This document shows positions 1 to 6,236 of a DNA stretch of 9,558 nucleotides, in pieces. The stretch spans positions 1 to 9,558 of the forward strand of contig JAJYIO010000062.1 of NCBI GenBank assembly GCA_021790035.1, in the 5' to 3' direction. Position 1 is the first letter of the stretch; every line of letters starts with the position of its first letter. The DNA is from a bacterium (GTDB lineage Bacteria > Cyanobacteriota > Sericytochromatia > S15B-MN24 > VGJW01). Both the position numbers and the translations under genes were made by a program. The notes under the pieces were generated by a model. The model worked only from the letters and a program-made list of their open reading frames with translations. It searched no databases and had not been told where the DNA came from.

Positions 1-72
1 TGTGCTGGTCGAGCTTCCCTGGCTGCGCTCGGGCAATGACTCGAGGGAACCCGCCGGTTCCCTCGAACTCTC
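1..72. repeat. Direct repeat copy 1 (72 bp), runs off the left edge
   Basis: This stretch recurs at 161-232 with a single difference (A at 12, G at 172), a 160-bp period. It begins at the first base of the window, so the true unit may be longer and the array may have more copies outside. It contains the inverted repeat at 41-66. The sequence that follows it (66-119) aligns without gaps to 8926-8979 downstream of sdhB, so it belongs to a dispersed family. Open frames across it have no Shine-Dalgarno site and only repeat-derived peptides, so I read it as non-coding. Confidence 0.9.
41..66. repeat. Perfect 11-bp inverted repeat (hairpin) in repeat copy 1
   Basis: The left arm TCGAGGGAACC (41-51) and right arm GGTTCCCTCGA (56-66) are exact reverse complements around a 4-base loop, CGCC. 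A second small hairpin follows, GCTTG-CGGG-CAAGC (77-90). A third possible stem is CTTCG/CGAGG (93-97 with 110-114, one G-T wobble). These lie past the 3' end of the SWIM gene, which is read from the other strand, so an RNA 3'-end or terminator role is possible. There is no T-run on either side. Confidence 0.85.
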
Positions 73-140
73 TCCTGCTTGCGGGCAAGCCGCTTCGCCG
101 CTTGGCTCTCGAGGTGGCGAACAAGGCACATGTCAGGTTT

Positions 141-155
141 CCGTTCGCGGAACGG
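141..155. repeat. Short perfect hairpin in the repeat spacer
   Basis: CCGTTC (141-146) and GAACGG (150-155) are exact reverse complements with a 3-base loop, GCG. The hairpin lies in the 88-bp spacer between the two copies of the 72-bp direct repeat. Its role is unknown. Confidence 0.6.
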
Positions 156-160
156 CTGGC

Positions 161-232
161 TGTGCTGGTCGGGCTTCCCTGGCTGCGCTCGGGCAATGAC
201 TCGAGGGAACCCGCCGGTTCCCTCGAACTCTC
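161..232. repeat. Direct repeat copy 2 (72 bp)
   Basis: Matches 1-72 at 71 of 72 positions by eye, including the complete 11-bp hairpin at 201-211 / 216-226. After 232 it diverges from copy 1 and instead resembles the element downstream of sdhB: 243-260 matches 8944-8961 at 16 of 18 positions. Where copy 1 has the small hairpin GCTTG/CAAGC, this copy has GGCC-GAA-GGCC (236-246), so a stem is kept with different bases. The similarity ends just before the stop codon of the SWIM gene (265-267), so the element directly abuts that gene's 3' end. Confidence 0.9.
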
Positions 233-264
233 CCCGGCCGAAGGCCAGCTGCTGCGTAGCCGGG

Positions 265-1821
265 CTAGACCGATGCGGCAGGCGTTGCCAGGGCCTGGCC
301 GTTGCTGGCGGAAACCTCGGCGAATGCGGCGGCCAAGGCCTTCTCTGACAGGGTCTGGTAGTAGGGCGCCATCGTGAAGATGAACCCGCGAGCACCGTCC
401 CAGCCGTTGGGCTGGCCCAGGCGCAAGAGCACGGCTCCGGGAGTGGCCGGCGGGGCGATGGCCACGCGGAATGAATGGAGCGACTCGGGGATGGTCCAGA
501 ACCGGTCGAGGCACTGATCGAGCGGCAGCACCTCGTCGGTGGCCGGCAGGATCTCCTCCTCCTCGACGGTCTCGGCCTCGGCGCGCAGCGCGCGGAGCGC
601 CGCGGCGATCTGCTCGCCGGATCGCCCCCGGAACCGGAAGATCAAGAAGGGATCCCGATCGAATTCCTGAGCCAGAGTGTAGAAGACGGCGGCGATGTGC
701 TTGCAAGGATTGACTTGATCCGGGCAACTGCATGCCGCAAGAATCTCCTGGCCGTCGTACGGGAACAGCGTCATACCCGCCGCGTAGAACGCTTCCTCGA
801 TGTCTTCGGGCATCTCTCCCGCCAGGAGCTTGGCAGCCAGGAGTGCGTTGTTGGACATCTCTGCCAGGATGCGTTCCCAGATCTCGTCGGGGAGGTGGAC
901 CATCGAGAGTTCGACCAGGTAGGGCTCGGGCCGGGAGCCCTGGACCAGGGCCGTTACCACCCCCCACTCGTCCATGTTGAGATCCCGGACGGCGCCCTGG
1001 CGGGCGTATTCCGCTCCCCGGGCCACGCGCGCGGCCCAGCCGAAGGTCTCGAGGACAGCCGTCCATCGGGCCGACCACCAGGTCGAGCCGAACGTCGGGC
1101 GCTTGCGATTTTGCTGCTGGGCGCGACGCTGGGCTTGGGCTTCCTGCTGGCGACGCTTCTGCTCCTCCCGCCGCGTCTGCTGCTGCTGGGCCCGACGCTC
1201 GGATCGACCGGAAGCGGCCTCGGCCTTGCGGCGCTGTTGCTCGGGGGTCTCGGCCTTGCGCTGGGTCCGCTTTTGCGACCTCTGAACCGCGGCTTCGTCA
1301 CCTTTGCCGAGCGCCTGATCAAGCGAGGCTGCCGCTTGCTCGCGCTTCTCACGCCGCCGGCTCCAGTAGCCGCGCCCACGGCGCCTGCGCGAAGGCTGGC
1401 CTTCTCCCGCAGGGCTCTGGGAGCCCTCGGATTCCGATGCGGCGCCGATCGCCTGAGGCGACGGGGGGCTTGCCGGCGATGGCACCGAAAGGGGCGCGGA
1501 GGCCTCCGGGGTCGATTCGACCGTTTTGGGCTGGGCCCTGCGCCGCCGCGGACGGATGGGGGCCTCCGCCGACGGCTCGGGGGCAACCGGGGGCGCGTTG
1601 CCGGAGTCAGGCTTCCGGATCGAGCGAGGGCGACGGACGGCCGGGGTGGCCACTGGCGGCGTGGCCTCGGCGGGTTCGGCCTTGGCCTTGCGAGGGCGGC
1701 GCGGGCGTACCGGCGCATCCCCCGCAGGTGCGCTCGAGAATGCGGCGCTCGCATCGGTTGGTGGAACCTGGGGTGGCTCGGCCTCGGTTCCGGCGGGGCG
1801 GCGGGTGCGTGGGCGGGGCAT
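265..1821 (-). CDS. SWIM zinc-finger protein with long basic low-complexity N-terminal region
   Basis: A 518-residue protein, partner of the SNF2 ATPase encoded just upstream. The SWIM finger CxC...CxH is at C364, C366, C373 and H375, a fold known to bind zinc and proposed to bind DNA or protein. Residues 246-300 (WWSARW...LETFGWAARVARGAEYARQG) match the block that precedes SWIM in bacterial SNF2-linked proteins. Residues 1-245 are Pro/Ala/Arg-rich, with three basic clusters of the type APVRPRR (near 36-46, 60-70, 87-97), then a Lys/Arg/Gln/Glu-rich stretch (about 180-242) likely to be helical or coiled-coil. I chose the ATG at 1821 because GGAGGA (1838-1833) lies 11 bases before it and the SNF2 stop is 4 bp upstream, implying one transcript and possible translational coupling. 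An in-frame extension to 1914 would overlap SNF2 and lacks support. The biochemical role is not known. Confidence 0.88.
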   Translation of the reverse strand: MPRPRTRRPAGTEAEPPQVPPTDASAAFSSAPAGDAPVRPRRPRKAKAEPAEATPPVATPAVRRPRSIRKPDSGNAPPVAPEPSAEAPIRPRRRRAQPKTVESTPEASAPLSVPSPASPPSPQAIGAASESEGSQSPAGEGQPSRRRRGRGYWSRRREKREQAAASLDQALGKGDEAAVQRSQKRTQRKAETPEQQRRKAEAASGRSERRAQQQQTRREEQKRRQQEAQAQRRAQQQNRKRPTFGSTWWSARWTAVLETFGWAARVARGAEYARQGAVRDLNMDEWGVVTALVQGSRPEPYLVELSMVHLPDEIWERILAEMSNNALLAAKLLAGEMPEDIEEAFYAAGMTLFPYDGQEILAACSCPDQVNPCKHIAAVFYTLAQEFDRDPFLIFRFRGRSGEQIAAALRALRAEAETVEEEEILPATDEVLPLDQCLDRFWTIPESLHSFRVAIAPPATPGAVLLRLGQPNGWDGARGFIFTMAPYYQTLSEKALAAAFAEVSASNGQALATPAASV

Positions 1822-1825
1822 CGGC

Positions 1826-4800
1826 TCAGTCGTCCTCCACGGCTTCATCGCGCAGCGTGAGAATATCGCGGAGTTCCGAGGTCGAGAGGTCCGAGATCCA
1901 GTTCTCGCCCGCACTCACGATGGAGGCTGCCAGGGACTTCTTGGATTCGATCATGTGATCGATTCGCTCCTCGAGCGTGCCCAGACAGACGAACTTGTGG
2001 ACCTGCACGTTGCGCGTCTGGCCGATCCGGAAGGCGCGATCGGTGGCTTGGTTCTCGACCGCCGGGTTCCACCAGCGGTCGAAGTGGAACACGTGGTTGG
2101 CTCGGGTGAGGTTGAGGCCGAGCCCGCCGGCCTTGAGCGACAGGATGAAGACGGGGGGCGCGTCCTTGTCTTCCTGGAAGCGCACGACCATCTTGTCGCG
2201 CTGGCCTTGCGGCACGCCGCCATGCAGGAAGAAGACGTCGCGACCGAGCGTCTCGCGGATGTAGTCCTTGAGCAGGTGCCCCATCTCGACGAACTGGGTG
2301 AAGATCAGGGCGCGATCGCCCTCGCTGACGACCTCCTCGAGCATCTCGCCCAGGCGGGACAGCTTTCCCGAACGTGTTGCCAAGGGTCCGGCCTCGCCGA
2401 GGAAGTGGGCCGGGTGGTTGCACACCTGCTTGAGCTTGGTCAGCGTCTTGATGACCGCGCCGTGCCGTGCCAGGCCGCTGGCGTTCTCGATCTCGGTCAT
2501 CATCTCGCCCAGAACGCGCTGGTACAGGCGAGCCTGCTCGCGTGTGAGCGTGCAGAATACCTTCATCTCGAGCTTCTCGGGAAGATCGCGGATGACGAAC
2601 GGGTCCGTCTTCAGGCGCCGCAGCACGAAGGGGTTGACGAGCTTGCGCAGGCGCAAGGAGGCGACCGGGTCGCGATAGCGCTCGATCGGCAGCGCGTACC
2701 GCTGCCGGAAGTCGGCCAGCGAACCGAGATACTCGGGATTCAGGAAGTCGAGGATGGACCACAGCTCGGCGAGGCGATTCTCGACCGGGGTGCCCGTGAG
2801 CGCCACGCGGTATCGGGCCTTGAACGACCGCACCGCCTTGGCCTGCTGGGTCTGGGGATTGCGGATGTTCTGGGCCTCGTCGAGGATGACGCCATCCCAG
2901 TGGTAGCCCGACAGGTCGTCCTGGTCGCGAGCTGCCAAAGAGTATGTCGTGATGACCAGGTCAACCGTCTCCACCCGCTTGAAGAACGCCTGGTCCTGCG
3001 ATCGATCGGGACCGTGGTGGACGTACACATCCACCGTCGGAGCGAATCGAGCCACCTCCCGGCGCCAGTTTCCGACCACCGACGTGGGGCAGATGAGCAG
3101 AACGGGGCGGCGACGGGCGCGCAGGCGCTTGTTGTGGAGCAGCAGAGCGATGAACTGGATGGTCTTGCCCAGACCCATGTCGTCGGCAAGGCAAACCCCG
3201 AGCCCCTGGCCGGTGAGAAACGCGAGCCAGGAGAATCCCCGGATCTGGTAAGGGCGCAGCTCGCCGACGAAACCGTGCGGGGGCGGCAACTCGGGGATGC
3301 GCCCCCCGGTCCCGCCCAGAAGGTCAGCCAGCCACCCCTGGCCCTGGACGCTCGACACCGGCAATCCCACATCCACCCCGCCGCCGGTCAAGGCCAGACG
3401 CATGGCCTCCTGGAGGAGAATGCGCTTGCCCCCGGGGCGGCGTTCCCAGAAACGCACCGTGGCATCGAGCTGAGCCCGGGTCAGCTCGACCCATTCGTCC
3501 CGGACCATCACGAGCGGCGCGGGCGCATGCGACAGGTGGTGATACTCCTGGCGACCGAGCGGTTGATCCCCGAGCGCCAGTTGCCAGTCGTAGGCAACCA
3601 GCGTGTCGAGACCCATCCCGGCGTCGCTGGGCACCAGCGTCCCCGTGCCTGTCGTGACCGGAGAGCCGATGGGCCGGATGGTGAGCTTGACCCCGATACG
3701 GTTGGCTCCTTTGGCCCACCAGGACGGCACGATGACGCCGAAGCCGCTTTCCTCGAGCACGGGACCGGCCTCCCGGAGGAACGCATGAGCCTCCTGTGCG
3801 TCGAGTTCGACGAGTTCGGGTCGTGCCGAACGCAGGCCGCCCGCGAGCGAGGGAAAGGTCCGGGCCGCCTTGCCGAGATCTGCCAGCAACTTTTCTTGCG
3901 GATGATCGACGCGGCGATCGAAGAAGGTGGCGCGGACACTGGCTGCCTTCCAGACTTCGGAAGCCGGCACGAAGAGGTCGGGGTCGTCCGGGGCCTGCAG
4001 TCCGAACCTCAGCCTCCAGCTACCATCCTCGGCCGGCGGCGACTCGAGCCGGAAGGCCGTGCGGAAAGCCGGCATGGGGGCATGGATGGGGGCCTGCCAT
4101 TCGTTGACGGCGTCCTCGAGCTCGGTGATCTCACGCACCGCCCCTCGCAGCCCCGGCTCGGGACTCGACAGCGCGGCGATCCAGCGATCCCAGATCGTGG
4201 GTCCGGTGGGGTGAGGGACGCCCCCCAGGCTCTGGCGAACGAAGCGATCCGTGACTTCGGAAAGAAAGTCGGTGACCAGCTCCTTGGGAACGGGCGCGTC
4301 CTCGAGACGGGCGACGAGCGCGCGGCAAGCCGGCGGCATCGAACGCGCCAGGATGGCGATGCGCTCACCTTCGGGAACCAGGACCGGCGCCCAGATCGCG
4401 TGAATACGCACATCGTCGCGCCTCACGCCCGGTACGACGTGTTGCTTGACGCAGAGTTCGAGCGCCAGCTGTGCGACGGCGCCCCAGAACCTCAGATCCG
4501 CGCCGATGCGGACTTCCTGATCGCCGATCGGTTGATCCTGGTGGTGGGGGTCCGCCAGGGCGGACAGCCGGCCCAGCACCTGGTCGGGATCGACGCCGAC
4601 GGCCGCCAGCGGCCAGGATTGCAGGTGAACCGGCTCGGTCGGCATATCTTGCAAGAGTTCCGGGCTGGCCAGCATCTGGTCGCCCGCGGTTGGCAGCTGG
4701 GCTATCAGCCGCCGGGCACGCCAGCTGCCGTCGAACCGGACATCGCCAGCCGCTACGACCTCGGGTGCGGCCGGCGTCGCAGGAATGCGAAGGCGGTCGA

Positions 4801-4966
4801 GGAGGGGCGGCAGCTCGCCCAGGTCGAGAAGGCCTTGCGGACCCTCAGCCCAGAAGACGAACTCCCGCACGTTCGGTCCCGGGACCCAGGTCCCGTGCAG
4901 GACAATCAGGCGCTGTTTTCCTTTCAGTCGGGGGAATTGGCCGGAAGAACAGCGTGCAAGAAGCAA
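1826..4966 (-). CDS. SNF2-family DEAD-like helicase/ATPase (bacterial, SWIM-linked type)
   Basis: About 1,046 residues; a cytoplasmic double-stranded-DNA translocase of the Swi2/Snf2 superfamily 2. Motifs in order: an N-terminal bacterial-specific region including a DUF3670-like block (about 390-420, FLREAGPVLEESGFGV); Walker A DDMGLGKT (595-602); DEAQ box (696-699); LTGTP motif III (723-727); QVCNHP (847-852); a C-terminal helicase domain with FLHGG, LSLKAGGLGLNL and motif VI ATDRAFRIGQ (974-983). All catalytic motifs look intact and no frameshift is seen. It is the first gene of a two-gene unit with the SWIM protein. The start is uncertain. No ATG lies before residue 98, and 4966 is a TTG with no clear Shine-Dalgarno. 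AAGGA (4923-4919) sits 9 bases before CTG 4909 and 12 before ATT 4906, where the conserved IVLHGTW begins, so a rare start giving about 1,027 residues is possible. Its substrate is unknown; such proteins appear in chromatin-like remodelling, repair and defence contexts. Confidence 0.95.
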   Translation of the reverse strand: MLLARCSSGQFPRLKGKQRLIVLHGTWVPGPNVREFVFWAEGPQGLLDLGELPPLLDRLRIPATPAAPEVVAAGDVRFDGSWRARRLIAQLPTAGDQMLASPELLQDMPTEPVHLQSWPLAAVGVDPDQVLGRLSALADPHHQDQPIGDQEVRIGADLRFWGAVAQLALELCVKQHVVPGVRRDDVRIHAIWAPVLVPEGERIAILARSMPPACRALVARLEDAPVPKELVTDFLSEVTDRFVRQSLGGVPHPTGPTIWDRWIAALSSPEPGLRGAVREITELEDAVNEWQAPIHAPMPAFRTAFRLESPPAEDGSWRLRFGLQAPDDPDLFVPASEVWKAASVRATFFDRRVDHPQEKLLADLGKAARTFPSLAGGLRSARPELVELDAQEAHAFLREAGPVLEESGFGVIVPSWWAKGANRIGVKLTIRPIGSPVTTGTGTLVPSDAGMGLDTLVAYDWQLALGDQPLGRQEYHHLSHAPAPLVMVRDEWVELTRAQLDATVRFWERRPGGKRILLQEAMRLALTGGGVDVGLPVSSVQGQGWLADLLGGTGGRIPELPPPHGFVGELRPYQIRGFSWLAFLTGQGLGVCLADDMGLGKTIQFIALLLHNKRLRARRRPVLLICPTSVVGNWRREVARFAPTVDVYVHHGPDRSQDQAFFKRVETVDLVITTYSLAARDQDDLSGYHWDGVILDEAQNIRNPQTQQAKAVRSFKARYRVALTGTPVENRLAELWSILDFLNPEYLGSLADFRQRYALPIERYRDPVASLRLRKLVNPFVLRRLKTDPFVIRDLPEKLEMKVFCTLTREQARLYQRVLGEMMTEIENASGLARHGAVIKTLTKLKQVCNHPAHFLGEAGPLATRSGKLSRLGEMLEEVVSEGDRALIFTQFVEMGHLLKDYIRETLGRDVFFLHGGVPQGQRDKMVVRFQEDKDAPPVFILSLKAGGLGLNLTRANHVFHFDRWWNPAVENQATDRAFRIGQTRNVQVHKFVCLGTLEERIDHMIESKKSLAASIVSAGENWISDLSTSELRDILTLRDEAVEDD

Positions 4967-5101
4967 GCATCGAGCACTCGCAATGCGACGCCGTTCGTCC
5001 CACTCTTGTGCGCCGCCTGGAATCCGGGCGGGCGTCTGGAGACTGCCCCTGCACCCGAGCGCACCTCGGCCCCTGTGGCCGAAACCATACCGGCTAGCGG
5101 T

Positions 5102-5131
5102 ATCTTAGCACGGGCGTTTGTCGCGCGGCAA
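5102..5131 (-). promoter_or_regulatory. Candidate extended -10 promoter for the SNF2-SWIM operon
   Basis: Read on the minus strand: TTGCCG (5131-5126) as a -35-like element, an 18-base spacer, and TAAGAT (5107-5102) preceded by TG-n (5110-5108), an extended -10 arrangement. Transcription would start near 5095, leaving a leader of about 130 bases before the TTG at 4966. The match is partial (4 of 6 in each hexamer) and sigma-factor preference in this organism is unknown. Confidence 0.3.
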
Positions 5132-5202
5132 TCCTCGAATCCCAAGATGCACGGTTCGAAAGAGAGGTCGGGCCACCAGGCTCGCCGAGGGCGACGTTAC
5201 AT

Positions 5203-5233
5203 TTCTCAATTTCGAATTGTTAGGAGTAGAATG
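5203..5233 (+). promoter_or_regulatory. Weak candidate sigma70-like promoter for sdhCAB
   Basis: TAGAAT (5228-5233) is one base from the -10 consensus and lies in the AT-richer island. The best upstream hexamer, TTCTCA (5203-5208), has a long 19-base spacer and only partial similarity to TTGACA. If real, transcription would start near 5240, which excludes the in-frame ATG at 5231 and supports the sdhC start at 5303. Confidence 0.22.
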
Positions 5234-5302
5234 CCCGTGTCGACACCAGGCGTGCATGCCTCGAGCCCACGGGAAGTGGCGGCACAGAAAAGGGCGAGCT
5301 TG

Positions 5303-6133
5303 ATGAACGCGACACCGACCTTCCCGCCTCGTACTCCAAGGCCACTGGGGACCACCCAGAGGCAGGATCGGTGGTGGCTCGAGCCGCTGCTCAACTTCAT
5401 CGGCTTCACCACCTTCGTCGGTTACTCGCTGTGGGTGACGTTCTCGCCCACCGGGCCGCACGGGCTCAACTACGAGTGGCCCCACCGGCCCGGCCCGGGG
5501 TGGACTTACCTGTCCCCCTTCTACTCGCCCCTGTTCGGACCGACCTGGTGGCACTTCTCCCCGGCGATCCTGGTGCTCTGGATGCCACTGGGCTTCCGGG
5601 CGACCTGCTACTACTACCGCAAGATGTACTACCGGACGTACTTCGCGGATCCGCCGGCTTGCGCCGTCTCGGATACGAAGTTCTGGCAACGGAAGCCGCG
5701 TTCATACCAGGGAGAGACGGCGTTCCCCTGGATACTTCAGAACGCTCACCGCTGGTTCCTCTACTTCGCCATTTACGTCCTGGCCGTGCTCTGGATCGAT
5801 GCCTTCCAGTCGATCTTCTTCCGCGCTCCCGCAGGGCAACCGGGGCTGCATTTCGGACTGGGATCCGCCGTCCTGCTCGTCAACGCGGCGCTGCTTTCCG
5901 CCTACACGTTTGGCTGTCACGCCCTGCGCCATCTGGTAGGCGGCAGCGTGGACTGCTGGAGCTGCTCTCGGATCGGCCGCGCCCGCCACAAGGTCTGGCA
6001 GGTCGTCTCCCGGTTCAACGAGCATCACATGCTGTGGGCGTGGGTCAGCATGATCTGCGTCGGGCTGTCGGACCTGTACATCCGGCTACTGGCGATGAAC
6101 GACGTGCCGTTGACTCGATTCCCCTGGCTGTAG
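5303..6133 (+). CDS. sdhC: Succinate dehydrogenase membrane-anchor subunit, type F (Sdh1-like)
   Basis: A 276-residue integral membrane protein predicted to anchor SdhAB and reduce quinone. Five hydrophobic segments are visible at about 27-48, 83-103, 147-167, 184-206 and 242-264. The fourth ends in C205-H206, followed by H210, C218 and C221 (FGCHALRH...DCWSC), then H241-H242 at the start of the last helix. Clustered Cys and His at membrane ends fit the membrane-embedded Rieske-type [2Fe-2S] cluster reported for mycobacterial Sdh1, rather than bis-His haem; ligand assignment here is inference. Gene order C-A-B and length also match Sdh1. I chose ATG 5303 because AAGGG (5290-5294) lies 8 bases upstream. 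An in-frame ATG at 5231 would add 24 hydrophilic residues and has AGGAG only 4 bases away. Identity rests on context plus membrane pattern; sequence similarity was not computed. Confidence 0.8.
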   Translation: MNATPTFPPRTPRPLGTTQRQDRWWLEPLLNFIGFTTFVGYSLWVTFSPTGPHGLNYEWPHRPGPGWTYLSPFYSPLFGPTWWHFSPAILVLWMPLGFRATCYYYRKMYYRTYFADPPACAVSDTKFWQRKPRSYQGETAFPWILQNAHRWFLYFAIYVLAVLWIDAFQSIFFRAPAGQPGLHFGLGSAVLLVNAALLSAYTFGCHALRHLVGGSVDCWSCSRIGRARHKVWQVVSRFNEHHMLWAWVSMICVGLSDLYIRLLAMNDVPLTRFPWL

Positions 6134-6236
6134 GAGTCAGGCCGGGGCCTGCATTCGTACCTCTTCGGGATCCTTGGTTCCCCCCGCGTTCGCAGGTTCT
6201 GCGTTCGCACACGCCTACCAGAGCAGAAGAAGCAAG
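6134..6236 (+). other. sdhC-sdhA spacer with inverted and direct repeats
   Basis: This 103-bp gap is long compared with the 5-bp sdhA-sdhB gap. It starts with a perfect inverted repeat, CAGGCC (6138-6143) and GGCCTG (6146-6151), 4 bp after the sdhC stop. It also has a 9-bp direct repeat, GCGTTCGCA, at 6186-6194 and 6201-6209. The inverted repeat could act as an attenuator or an mRNA processing/stability element that sets subunit ratios. No T-run follows it, so a strong terminator is unlikely. Confidence 0.5.

Larger units (their letters stand above)
4967..5302. other. Divergent intergenic region between SNF2 and sdhC genes
   Basis: The 336 bp contain no convincing gene. Short open frames on both strands lack conserved-looking sequence and good ribosome sites. 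An AT-richer island at about 5196-5233 stands out from the GC-rich surroundings and probably holds promoter sequence for the sdh operon. A separate candidate promoter faces the SNF2 gene (5131-5102). A 15-codon open frame (5256-5303) ends in a TGA overlapping the sdhC ATG as TGATG; see findings. Confidence 0.7.

Noticed and set aside
1..264. A CRISPR array, suggested by the repeated palindromic units.
   Set aside because: There are only two long (72-bp) repeats with one 88-bp spacer, no 24-40-bp repeat unit with regular spacers, and no cas genes nearby.
1..377. Open frames in the left-edge repeat region.
   Set aside because: The peptides simply duplicate with the DNA repeat, lack ribosome sites, and overlap the SWIM gene's 3' end.
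475..1860. A 461-codon plus-strand open frame opposite the SWIM gene.
   Set aside because: It is low-complexity Leu/Gly/Arg sequence complementary to the Pro/Ala/Arg-rich region, with no ribosome site. It is a shadow.
1526..5302. A very long plus-strand open frame (over 1,200 codons) antisense to the SNF2 gene, continuing into the sdhC frame.
   Set aside because: It mirrors the third-position bias of the SNF2 and SWIM genes on the other strand, has no recognisable domain, and only its last 276 codons look like a protein. GC-rich antisense frames are commonly open by chance.
5231..5302. An alternative sdhC start at ATG 5231, adding 24 residues.
   Set aside because: AGGAG is only 4 bases away, the added residues are hydrophilic and unlike a membrane-anchor start, and a possible -10 element overlaps this ATG. 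It is not fully excluded.
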